Source of the DNA: Pseudoips prasinana
Lineage: Eukaryota; Arthropoda; Insecta; Lepidoptera; Nolidae
NCBI GenBank assembly: GCA_951640165.1
Contig: OX621263.1
Location: 22,501-86,500, forward strand
Direction of reading: 5' to 3'
DNA length: 64,000 bases
This document shows, one piece after another, positions 20,466 through 30,501 of this stretch. The notes beneath the pieces are model-generated. The model had not been told where the DNA came from and did no database searches. It saw nothing but the letters and a program-made list of their open reading frames with translations. Position numbers and translations under genes: made by a program. How positions within the stretch are numbered: the stretch's first letter is position 1; the number at the start of each line of letters is the position of its first letter.

Positions 20466-22522
20466 ATCGGTCATCGCACCCTCCTCCTCCACAGCCGCCG
20501 AGGTCCCAGCTACTGGGGTGGCGGTGGCAGCGACAGGCCGGGTCGGCGCCTGCGCTTTGCCCTTCTTAAGGGGAGGAATACAATTCCTCCCCTTCATAAT
20601 GTGGCCCGCAGGGCGGCCACTGGCGGCACACACCGCGCAGTGCGGTGTGGTGGCCTCGCAGGAGGCGGCTTTGTGCCCCTCCTTGCCGCAGCGGTAGCAG
20701 CTGTCCGTCCTGTCGACACTGGACGGACAGAGGGCCCGGGTGTGACCGATGCCGAAGCACCGGTAACACCTCAGCGGCGGGACCTCAAGGGCCCGGACCG
20801 CCGCCGAGCTGAACCCGACGGCAAGCCGTCCCTTCTCGAGGACGGCTTTGGCAGCGGCGACTGGGCACTCCAGGCGGATGGTGCCCATGCCGCCGCGCCC
20901 GGGCCTGATGGCCCCACCCTGCACCGCTGCGACTGTGCAGCCCCCAATGGCCACGACTGCTGCCACCACCTCCTCCTTGGTGACGGAGTCGTCAAGATCC
21001 GTCACCTCGATGGCCGCTGACTTTACAGGCCTCGCCACCTTCACCGCGTCCGCGATGACCTCCTGCAGCTTAGCTGCAAAGAGGTCCGCGTGTTTTGCGC
21101 CCTCCGCACCCGGGAACTCGAAAATACGAGCCCCAGCCTGCGTCCGGCGGCACGAGACTTTACCGATCCCCAGTTTGGTAGGATCGGCATTGGCACGCGC
21201 CCGCAACATCACGGACGCGTACGTCTCGCCCCGCTCCGCAGCCTTCGTGGTGAGCGTCATCACGACGGCCGCGGACTTGGGAGGAACCAAGTTCCTCCTG
21301 ACACCGGCTGGGGTCGTACCCTTCGCCTTTCCCTTGCCAGTCGTCTGTGACTGACCGGCAGGGGTGGTGGCGGAGGCGGCTGGGGGGGTGGTTTTCCCCT
21401 TCCCTTTCCCTTTGCCAGTCGACTTCGACTGGCTGGGAATGGTGGTGGCAGGCACGGCAGGGACGACAGCTGCCGTCCTTTTGCCTTTGCCCTTCCCCTT
21501 ACCGACCACCTTAGTCCAGCCCTGCTGGTTGGTCGGGGTGGTGGAAGGGAGAAGGGCGTCCTCCCTCGAGGAGCTAGGCGCCGGCTCCTTTCGCCTTTTG
21601 TCCGCCGCAAGTGGCGGTCGGAGGCGTTTCTCCGGCAAGAGCCGGTCCTCAATGCCCGCTATGCAGGAGCGAACGAACGCCCTCTCCTCCGCCATCACCT
21701 TGCGGAGGACATCCTCAAGGCCGGGAGAGGAAACGAGGCCCTCTGCCGCAGGTTGGGGCTCGGCTTGGGATGGCCGGGCCGTGGCTTCAGCCAGCTTCAG
21801 GTGAAGCTGGCTCACCTCCGACTGCAGGCGATCCACTTTCGCCTGCAGTTGCCGCGACTCCTCGCTGGCCTTGCGCTCCACAAGCTCCGCCACGATTTCG
21901 CGAAGACTCGCAGCCCGGCATTTAAGGGACTTTTGAAAAGTCCCCTTTAAGTGGGAGGACTTGGCGGCGACCTCCACGATCGCCTCTTCGTCCTCCAAGG
22001 CCATCCTCTGGAGTTCGGCCAGGGAGTGGTCCGAGTATAGCACGCGGGACGCACCATACCCGGACTTGCCACGGGCGACGCGCGCCCGTTCTTCCTGGGC
22101 CGCAACCCGCTCCTCCAGCTCTTGCTGGAGCTGCTCCCGCCGGGCCAGGTCCAGCTCGCGCTGGGCGTCGGCCAAACCCGCATCGTGGGTGTCTCCTGCT
22201 GTCAACGCCTTTTTGGCCTTGACCCTCTTTTTAGGCTCCTTCGCCGAGCCTGAGCCCGAGGAGCCATCGGACACGACCTTGAGGAAGGTCCGCTTCCGCG
22301 ATGCCGATCGTGATCGAGGATCGACCACCATCGAACCCGCATCCGATGCTATGGACTCTATGTCGGAGTCCGACATGTCGCCCACACTCCCGCCGTAGAA
22401 GGCTCTGCCTTCACTCGACGCTGATGCGTCGCGTTGGCCCTGAAAAGGGCCTTTTGGTTGGCCCTGAGAAGGGCCTTTGGGTTGGCCCTGAGAAGGGCCT
22501 TTGGGTTGGCCCTGAGAAGGGC
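20463..22522 (-). CDS. Family S ORF1 (S3), lacking its N-terminus
   Basis: Open to the element's truncated 5' end, so the native ATG is missing. It retains four GPSQGQPK-type repeats (the last reads GPFQGQ), an acidic Ser-rich region, a coiled-coil stretch (ADAQRELDLARREQLQQELEE begins it), Lys-Gly repeats and the C-terminal region with three knuckles (CYRCFGIGHTRALC, CYRCGKEGHKAASC, CAVC to NC). Confidence 0.85.
22434..22522 (-). repeat. 24-bp hairpin repeats in ORF1 (S3), cut by truncation
   Basis: Units start at 22434, 22458, 22482 and 22506. Each has GGCCCT and AGGGCC around a 4-nt loop; the last is cut by the 5' truncation. Confidence 0.85.
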
Positions 22523-22536
22523 ACGCCAACCTAACC
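22523..22536. repeat. 14-bp target-site duplication of S4, left copy
   Basis: ACGCCAACCTAACC between S3 and the poly(T) of S4. The same 14 bp recur at 26458-26471 beyond the other end of S4. They comprise 5 bp of S3 junction filler and 9 bp of telomere repeat. Confidence 0.8.
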
Positions 22537-22827
22537 TTTTTTTTTTTTTTTTTTTGTTTGCGCTGGGAAAAAATGCGTTACGCATACCCGCCCATTGGGG
22601 GATGGACGGGTTATGTGGGACTCTCCGGCTAGTCCGGCATACCCACTAAAATAACCCAGCGGCACTCCCGCATCGTCTATTTGGAGGAGGACTGGGAAAC
22701 CGGCACAGCCTTTACGTCCAGTCCCCCGCCGACGACCGCCCGCCTTTACAGCGGGGCCCGCACGCCCCTCCCTAAGTGGAGGGGCCCGGGAACGACCGTG
22801 AGTGCTCGGCCGTTCCCGCCCGACGAG

Positions 22828-22889
22828 GGTGGTGATTAGTGCAATGCGAGCGAAGGCGCCCCCGCGCCTGTCGCCCGCTAATCACCACC
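22828..22889 (-). other. 12-bp inverted repeat enclosing the ORF2 stop (S4)
   Basis: GGTGGTGATTAG at 22828-22839 is perfectly complementary to 22878-22889, and the ORF2 TAG lies in the stem. Several other copies (S8, S9) have mismatches in the left arm. Confidence 0.55.
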
Positions 22890-25800
22890 AGAAGGAGGGA
22901 GGCGACGATCGTACAACCGCCGTCTCCCACCCCTTCTTCGCCTGCGGAGCGGCGGCGCGAGAGGATCATCCTCCCGCGCGCGCTCCGCCGCCTCCTTTTG
23001 CGACATGACATTCTCGCAAAAGGAGGCAACCGCCGCCCAAGCCTCCTCACTCCCCAGCATGGAGTTCACCACACCGGGAAGTGAGAGGTCTAACCCGACT
23101 ACATCGGTCAGGGCACGGCGCAGCTCAGCCCAGGCTGGGCACACCTCGAGGGTGTGCTGCGCCGTGTCCTCCGCGGCTCCACACTCGTGGCACGCCGGGG
23201 TTTCCTCCCTCTGGATCCGATGCAGGTGCGTTCCGAAGCAGCCATGCCCGGATAACACCTGCACCAGACGGAACGAGAGGAAACCGTGGGGACGCTCGAG
23301 CCAGTCCCGCAGGGCTGGACCGAGCGCGTCCAACGTCCGGCGTCCAAAGGTGGCGGAGGCGAGGTCCCGTGTCCAGTGAAGGACGATTGCGTCCCTCGCC
23401 TCCCGCCGCACGGCATCCCGCTCTTGCGCGGCGGGGCGCTCACCCAGCGCCCTACGCCGCGCCGTCCATTCGTACACTCTGGCGAGCACCCATGCCTCCA
23501 ATTCCCAGGGAGGGGTGCCGGCCAGAGCGCACGCCGCCGCAAAACCCACCGAGCGGTAGGCCCTCGCCACCCGCTGTGCAATGGCCCGTTGGGGCCTGCG
23601 GATGGCGGTTGCATTCTCCCTCCTGTGGAGGGAGTCCGCCCAGATGGGTGCCCCGTAAAGGGCCATGCTTTTGAGGATGCCGGCATAGAGGCGCCGGCAT
23701 CGCTCCTTGGGCCCGCCCAGGTTCGGGAGGAGCCATGAGAGGGCGTCCGCGGCTTTGAGCAGGCGCGTCGACAGCCCGCTGAAGTGCGGGCCGAAGCGCC
23801 ACCTGCTGTCCAGCACGAGGCCCAGATACTTCATCTGGGCCCCGACCCCTATCCGGACGCCCTCCACCACGATGTGGGCGTCTGGAGGGCAGCGCTGCCG
23901 AGGCCCGTGAAAGAACACGGCCTCGGTCTTGTTCAGCGCTACCCTCAATCCAAGCTGGCGGATCCTGCCTGCCACTAAGGATCCGCCAGCCGAGGCCAAA
24001 CAGGCCGCCGCCCCAAAGTCCCTCCCCCGGGCAACGAGGAGAGTGTCATCCGCGTAGCAGATGACACTCGTGCCCTGGAGGAGGGTGCCCCGCAGGAGCC
24101 AATCGAATCCGATGTTCCACAAGAGGGGCCCTAGCACCGAGCCTTGTGGAACACCGGATTCCGCGCCGTAGCGCCTGATCCTGGCCGTCCTGTCCGCCAG
24201 GAGGACCTCCCGGTCCTCCAGGTAGTTGGCCAGGATCGCCCGCAGATATTGGGGCACTCCGTGATACCGGAGTGCCTCCAATATGGTCGAGTGGGGCACG
24301 GAGTTGAAGGCGTTGGCGATGTCGAACGACACCGCCAACACTCCGTCCCCAGCCTCGACCGCTTCCCGCACTTGGCCCCTGAGTAGGGCCAACGCGTCGA
24401 CCGTCGAACGCCCTTGTCGGAACCCGAACTGGGCGTCCGACAGGTCTGGCCCTACCTCCCGCAACTGGCTATTTAGCCGGGTGGCGATGATCCCCTCGAA
24501 CAATTTACCGACCTCATCGAGCAGAACGATGGGCCGGTATGCCGAGGGGGAGTCCACCGGGCGTCCCTCCTTTCGGAGCAGGCAAAGCTGCCCCTCCTTC
24601 CAGATCTTCGGGAACCTCCCAGCCGTCAGGCACGCGCTGAAGAGGTCCCGAAACCTCTGCTCCATGAAGGACGCTGCGATGGCCACCACCCGTGCGGGGA
24701 CGCCATCTGGTCCAGGGGCCGTCTTCTTCGCGCGGAGGGACAGAACCCCCGCGCGAAATTCCTCCGCCGACACTGGAGGCACCTCCTCCTCCGGCGAAGC
24801 CACCACCCCCCCCAGCGGGGGGTTCATCGTTGGTGGGGTGAAGTCGGTCCTGCGCGGAAACAGTGACCGAACCACCCCATCCAGCAACGCCGGCTCTAGG
24901 GTCTCCGCTAATGGGGGACCGTAAGGGCGCAGCTGGCTCCGCGCCTGCTTATACGGCCTCCCAAACGGATCCCTGTCGAGGCCCTCCAGCATCTCGGCCT
25001 TTGCCGAGTCCTCGGCGGCGCACATTTCCGACTTGAGGACCGTCTTTGCCTCTAGTTAAGAGGCGTAGAGGCGGTCCTCCTCAGCCTGACATCGGCTGGT
25101 GCGCCGCCGACTCCGCGTGTAGGCCCTCCTGGCCTCCACGCACGCGGCCCGTAGCGCCGCCAGCTCCCCCGTCCACCAATAAACGGCGCGACGGGGAGGC
25201 GGACGGCGAGACCGAGGCATGCTGGAGTTGCACACCTCGGTCAGGGACCCCCGCAGCTGAACCGCTGCGGCGTCCACGTCCGTGACCTCAACAGGGGGCG
25301 AGAGCCAGTCCCGGAGGAACGCAGCCTCCTGGGCTGCCTCCCGGTCCAGGCGGGTGAGAGCCCACCGCGGGAAGGGAGATTGGCCCGAGCGGGCCATCCC
25401 CCGCGGGCTCTGGGTGGAGATGTCGAACCGCACATATCGGTGGTCCGACAGGGTCTCCACCATCTCCACCCGCCAGTTCACGACGCGTGTGGCTAGCACA
25501 GGGGTGGCGAACGACACGTCCACCACTGACCCTCCCTGTTGCCGCACACACGTGTGAACATCCCGCCTGTTCAGGAGGGACACGCCGCACGAAGCCGCCC
25601 AAAATTCGACGGCGCGCCCCCGGACGTTACAGGACGCCGCTGGGTTGCCCCAGGCCACCGACTTGGCGTTCAGGTCACCACACACAATGACCTGACGTGG
25701 CGCCGCCCTCCCGACGACTGCCGTAAGGACCTCGAGAAAATTCTCGAAGTCCCTTAGAGGGCGGTTTGGGGAGAAATAGACCCCGACCAGGGCTATTTCT

Positions 25801-26048
25801 CCCCACGCGGCGGCCACGTATCCCGGACCCCTCTCTAAGAACGAGAGGGGAGGGGAGTCCGTGGCAGGCCGCGACACCAACGCCACCAAGCCGTCCCGAT
25901 CACCCAGCCAGCGGCCAGGTATCGAGTACGGCTCGGCGACCACCGCCACGTCCACCAACCACTCGGCCACAGTCTGCATCAGCAGATCCTGTGCCGCTCT
26001 GCAGTGGTTGGTGTTCGCCTGGAGGATGCGATGTTCGACTCTACCCAT
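22878..26048 (-). pseudogene. Family S ORF2 (S4): endonuclease-RT with one nonsense codon
   Basis: Otherwise 1056 codons as in S8-S10. A single change turns the Tyr codon TAC of the ASYLEAK motif into TAA (25056-25058), between endonuclease and RT. All catalytic motifs remain: SDHRY, APGPDG, SFDIANAF, GVPQGSVLG, CYADDTLLVA, and the CHECGAAEDTAQHTLEVC knuckle. One base separates it from an intact copy, which suggests very recent inactivation or a sequencing error. Confidence 0.88.
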
Positions 26049-26457
26049 TAGTCGGTCATCGCACCCCCCTCCTCCACAGCCGCTGAGGTCCCAGCCACTG
26101 GGACGGCGGTGGCAGCGACAGGCCGGGTCGGCGCCTGTTCCTTGCCCTTCTTAAGGGGAGGACTGCAATTCCTCCCCTTCATAATGTGGCCCGCTGGGCG
26201 GCCACTGGCGGCGCATACCGCGCAGTGCGGTGCGGCGGCCTTGCAGGAGGCGGCTTTGTGCCCCTCCTTGCCGCAGCGGTAGCAGCTGTCCGTCCTGTCA
26301 ATGCTGGACGGACAGAGGGCTCGGGTGTGACCGATGCCGAAGCACCGGTAACACCGCAGAGGCTGGTCCTCAAGGGCCCGGACCGCCGCCGAGCTGAACC
26401 CGACGGCGAGCCGTCCCTTCTCGAGGACGGCTTTGGCAGCGGCAACTGGGCACTCCA
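26048..26457 (-). pseudogene. Family S ORF1 C-terminal fragment (S4)
   Basis: Carries the three zinc knuckles and ends ..GAMTD, then UAAUG into ORF2 (26046-26050). The rest of ORF1 is lost by 5' truncation. Confidence 0.85.
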
Positions 26458-26479
26458 ACGCCAACCTAACCTAACCTAA

Positions 26480-26481
<2 letters not shown>
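26458..26481. repeat. S4 target-site duplication (right copy) and short telomeric array
   Basis: ACGCCAACCTAACC at 26458-26471 repeats 22523-22536; two more CCTAA units follow before S5. Confidence 0.8.
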
Positions 26482-26517
<36 letters not shown>

Positions 26518-27412
26518 ACGCTGGGAAAAAATGCGTTACGCATACCCGCCCATTGGGGGATGGACGGGTTATGTGGGACTCGCCGGGCTAGTCCCGGGAT
26601 ACCCACTAAAATAACCCAGCGGCACTCCCGCATCGTCTATTTGGAGGAGGACTGGGAAACCGGCACAGCCTTTACGTCCAGTCCCCCACCGACGACCGCC
26701 CGCCTTTACAGCGGGGCCCGCACGCCCCTCCCTAAATGGAGGGGCCCGGGAACGACCGTGAGTGCTCGGCCGTTCCCGCCCGACGAGGGTGGTGATTAGT
26801 GCAATGCGAGCGAAGGCGCCCCCGCGCCTGTCGCCCGCTAATCACCACCAGAAGGAGGGAGGCGACGATCGTACAACCGCCGTCTCCCACCCCTTCTTCG
26901 CCTGCGGAGCGGCGGCGCGAGAGGATCATCCTCCCGCGCGCGCTCCGCCGCCTCCTTTTGCGACATGACATTCTCGCAAAAGGAGGCAACCGCCGCCCAA
27001 GCCTCCTCACTCCCCAGCATGGAGTTCACCACACTGGGAAGTGAGAGGTCCATCCCGACCACATCTGTCAGGGCACGGCGCAGCTCAGCCCAGGCTGGGC
27101 ACACCTCGAGGGTGTGCTGCGCCGTGTCCTCCGCGGCCCCACAGTCGTGGCACGCCGGGGTCTCCTCCCTCTGGATCCGATGCAGGTGCGTTCCGAAGCA
27201 GCCATGCCCGGACAACACCTGCACCAGACGGAACGAGAGGAAACCGTGGGGGCGCTCGAGCCAGTCCCGCAGGACTGGACCGAGCGCGTCCAGCGTCCGG
27301 CGTCCAAATGTGGCGGAGGCGAGGTCCCGTGTCCAGTGTAGGACGATTGCGTCCCTCGCCTCCCGCCGCACGGCATCCCGCTCTTGCGCGGCGGGGCGCT
27401 CACCCAGCGCCC
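26482..27412 (-). mobile_element. Family S element S5 (3' fragment, second subfamily)
   Basis: Poly(T) of 35. The 3' terminus begins GACGCTGGG rather than GTTTGCGCTGGG, and the third hairpin has a longer inner stem (CCGGG around CTAGT). Truncated in ORF2. It lies within a 1.1-kb segment duplicated at 29034-30149. Confidence 0.88.
26838..27412 (-). pseudogene. Family S ORF2 C-terminal fragment (S5)
   Basis: About 191 codons with the knuckle CHDCGAAEDTAQHTLEVC and the basic tail; no RT or endonuclease remains. Confidence 0.85.
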
Positions 27413-27448
27413 TAAACCTAACCTAACCTAACCTAACCTAACCTAACC
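27413..27448. repeat. Telomeric array, 36 bp
   Basis: Seven CCTAA units between S5 and S6. Confidence 0.93.
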
Positions 27449-29195
27449 TTTTTTTTTTTTTTTTTGTTTGCGCTGGGAAAAAATGCGTTACGCATACCCG
27501 CCCATTGGGGGATGGACGGGTTATGTGGGACTCTCCGGCTAGCCCGGCATACCCACTAAAATAACCCAGCGGCACTCCCGCATCGTCTGTGTGGAGGAGG
27601 ACTGGGAAACCGGCACAGCCTTTACGTCCAGTCCCCCACCGACGACCGCCCGCCTTTACAGCGGGGCCCGCACGCCCCTCCCTAAGTGGAGGGGCCCGGG
27701 AACGACCGTGAGTGCTCGGCCGTTCCCGCCCGACGATGGTGGCGATTTGTGCAATGCGAGCGAAGGCGCCCCCGCGCCTGTCGCCCGCTAATCACCACCA
27801 GAAGGAGGGAGGCGACGATCGTACAACCGCCGTCTCCCACCCCTTCTTCGCCTGCGGAGCGGCGGCGCGAGAGGATCATCCTCCCGCGCACGCTCCGCCG
27901 CCTCCTTTTGCGACATGACATTCTCGCAAAAGGAGGCAACCGCCGCCCAAGCCTCCTCACTCCCCAGCATGGAGTTCACCACACTGGGAAGTGAGAGGTC
28001 CATTCCGACCACATCTGTCAGGGCACGGCGCAGCTCAGCCCAGGCTGGGCACACCTCGAGGGTGTGCTGCGCCGTGTCCTCCGCGGCTCCACAGTCGTGG
28101 CACGCCGGGGTTTCCTCCCTCCGAATCCGGTGCAGGTGCGTTCCGAAACAGCCATGTCCGGACAACACCTGCACTAGACGGAACGAGAGGAAACCGTGGG
28201 GGCGCTCGAGCCATTCCCGCAGGACTGGACCGAGCGCGTCCAGCGTCCGGCGCCCAAAAGTGGCGGAGGCGAGGTCCCGTTCCCAGTGCAGGACGATGGC
28301 GTCCCTCGCCTCCCGCCGCACGGCCTCCCGCTCTTGCGCGGCGGGGCGCTCACCTAGCGCCCTACGCCGCGCCGCCCATTCGTACACTCTGGCGAGCACC
28401 CATGCCTCCAATTCCCAGGGAGGGGTGCCGGCCAGAGCGCACGCCGCCGCAAAGCCCACTGAGCGGTAGGCTCTCGCCACCCGCTGTGCAATGGCCCGTT
28501 GGGGCCTGCGGATGGCGGTTGCATTCTCCCTCCTGTGGAGGGAGTCCGCCCAGATGGGTGCCCCGTAAAGGGCCATGCTCTTGAGGATGCCGGCATAGAG
28601 GCGCCGGCATCGCTCCTTGGGCCCTCCGAGGTTTGGGAGGAGCCACGAGAGGGCGTCCGCGGCTTTCAGCAGGCGCGTCGACAGCCCGCTGAAGTGCGGG
28701 CCGAAGCGCCACCTGCTGTCCAGCACGAGGCCCAGATACTTCATCTGGGCCCCGACCCCTATCCGGACGCCCTCCACCACGATGTGGGCGTCAGGAGGGC
28801 AGCGCTGCCGAGGCCCGTGAAAGAACACGGCCTCGGTCTTGTTCAGCGCCACCCTCAAACCAAGCTGGCGGATCCTGCCTGCCACTAAGGATCCGCCAGC
28901 TGAGGCCAGACAGGCCGCCTCCCTAAATTCCCTCCCCCGGGCAACGAGGAGAGTGTCATCCGCATAGCAGATGACACTCGTGCCCTGGAGGAGGGTGCCC
29001 CGCAGGAGCCAATCGAATCCGATGTTCCACAAGCAATGCTGGACGGACAGAGGGCTCGGGTGTGACCGATGCCGAAGCACCGGTAACACCGCAGAGGCTG
29101 GTCCTCAAGGGCCCGGACCGCCGCCGAGCTGAACCCGACGGCGAGCCGTCCCTTCTCGAGGACGGCTTTGGCAGCGGCAACTGGGCACTCCAACG
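27449..29195 (-). mobile_element. Family S element S6 (internally rearranged)
   Basis: Poly(T) of 17, 3' UTR and the C-terminal 415 codons of ORF2. At 29033/29034 the sequence jumps from the RT motif B region into the ORF1 zinc-knuckle region. That ORF1 piece is the start of the duplicated 1.1-kb segment, so the element is a product of rearrangement. Confidence 0.85.
27788..29033 (-). pseudogene. Family S ORF2 C-terminal half (S6)
   Basis: Begins at LWNIGFDWLLRG just after RT motif B, keeps CYADDTLLVA, MKYLGLVLDSRW and the terminal knuckle. It matches S10 most closely (for example HWERDLASATFG and VLREW). Fused upstream to out-of-frame ORF1 sequence. Confidence 0.85.
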
Positions 29196-29214
29196 CCAAC
29201 CTAACCTAACCTAA

Positions 29215-29216
<2 letters not shown>

Positions 29217-29253
<37 letters not shown>

Positions 29254-30149
29254 ACGCTGGGAAAAAATGCGTTACGCATACCCGCCCATTGGGGGATGGA
29301 CGGGTTATGTGGGACTCGCCGGGCTAGTCCCGGGATACCCACTAAAATAACCCAGCGGCACTCCCGCATCGTCTATTTGGAGGAGGACTGGGAAACCGGC
29401 ACAGCCTTTACGTCCAGTCCCCCACCGACGACCGCCCGCCTTTACAGCGGGGCCCGCACGCCCCTCCCTAAATGGAGGGGCCCGGGAACGACCGTGAGTG
29501 CTCGGCCGTTCCCGCCCGACGAGGGTGGTGATTAGTGCAATGCGAGCGAAGGCGCCCCCGCGCCTGTCGCCCGCTAATCACCACCAGAAGGAGGGAGGCG
29601 ACGATCGTACAACCGCCGTCTCCCACCCCTTCTTCGCCTGCGGAGCGGCGGCGCGAGAGGATCATCCTCCCGCGCGCGCTCCGCCGCCTCCTTTTGCGAC
29701 ATGACATTCTCGCAAAAGGAGGCAACCGCCGCCCAAGCCTCCTCACTCCCCAGCATGGAGTTCACCACACTGGGAAGTGAGAGGTCCATCCCGACCACAT
29801 CTGTCAGGGCACGGCGCAGCTCAGCCCAGGCTGGGCACACCTCGAGGGTGTGCTGCGCCGTGTCCTCCGCGGCCCCACAGTCGTGGCACGCCGGGGTCTC
29901 CTCCCTCTGGATCCGATGCAGGTGCGTTCCGAAGCAGCCATGCCCGGACAACACCTGCACCAGACGGAACGAGAGGAAACCGTGGGGGCGCTCGAGCCAG
30001 TCCCGCAGGACTGGACCGAGCGCGTCCAGCGTCCGGCGTCCAAATGTGGCGGAGGCGAGGTCCCGTGTCCAGTGTAGGACGATTGCGTCCCTCGCCTCCC
30101 GCCGCACGGCATCCCGCTCTTGCGCGGCGGGGCGCTCACCCAGCGCCCT
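29217..30149 (-). mobile_element. Family S element S7 (duplicate of S5)
   Basis: Poly(T) of 36, second-subfamily 3' UTR, and ORF2 C-terminal fragment 29574-30149. It arose by DNA duplication, not by a separate insertion. Confidence 0.87.
29574..30149 (-). pseudogene. Family S ORF2 C-terminal fragment (S7)
   Basis: Same protein fragment as at 26838-27412, residue for residue over the part compared. Confidence 0.85.
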
Positions 30150-30164
30150 AAACCTAACCTAACC
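30150..30164. repeat. Short telomeric array
   Basis: Three units between S7 and the tail of S8. Confidence 0.9.
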
Positions 30165-30501
30165 TTTTTTTTTTTGTTTGTTTGCGCTGGGAAAAAATGC
30201 GTTACGCATACCCGCCCATTGGGGGATGGACGGGTTATGTGGGACTCTCCGGCTATTCCGGCATACCCACTAAAATAACCCAGCGGCACTCCCGCATCGT
30301 CTATTTGGAGGAGGACTGGGAAACCGGCACAGCCTTTACGTCCAGTCCCCCACCGACGACCGCCCGCCTTTACAGCGGGGCCCTCACGCCCCTCCCTTAG
30401 TGGAGGGGCCCGGGAACGACCGTGAGTGCTCGGCCGTTCCCGCCCGACGATGGTGGCGATTTGTGCAATGCGAGCGAAGGCGCCCCCGCGCCTGTCGCCC
30501 G

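Larger units (their letters stand above)
19065..22522 (-). mobile_element. Family S element S3 (both ends missing)
   Basis: Holds the N-terminal half of ORF2 and most of ORF1. Its 3' half (second half of ORF2, 3' UTR, poly(A)) is replaced by D1. Its 5' end stops inside the ORF1 hairpin repeats and is followed by a filler ACGCC and AACCTAACC. Confidence 0.87.
22537..26457 (-). mobile_element. Family S element S4 (5'-truncated in ORF1)
   Basis: Poly(T) of 19 (22537-22555), 3' UTR 22556-22877, complete-length ORF2 with one nonsense codon, and the last 137 codons of ORF1. It is flanked by a 14-bp duplication. Confidence 0.9.
26299..27413. repeat. 1.1-kb segmental duplication, copy 1
   Basis: Matches 29034-30149 with no difference I could find except one base in the poly(T) (35 versus 36). 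It spans the ORF1 fragment of S4, the short array and all of S5. The two copies are 2735-2736 bp apart. Confidence 0.85.
29034..30149. repeat. 1.1-kb segmental duplication, copy 2 (contains S7)
   Basis: Second copy of 26299-27413. It brings an ORF1 fragment (to 29192), the filler CGCC, a short array (29198-29216) and a whole copy of S5, here called S7. Confidence 0.85.

Noticed and set aside
27788..29089. S6 fusion as a novel ORF1-ORF2 protein
   Set aside because: The ORF1 piece is read in a different frame from its normal one; the join coincides with a duplication breakpoint, so it is rearrangement debris.
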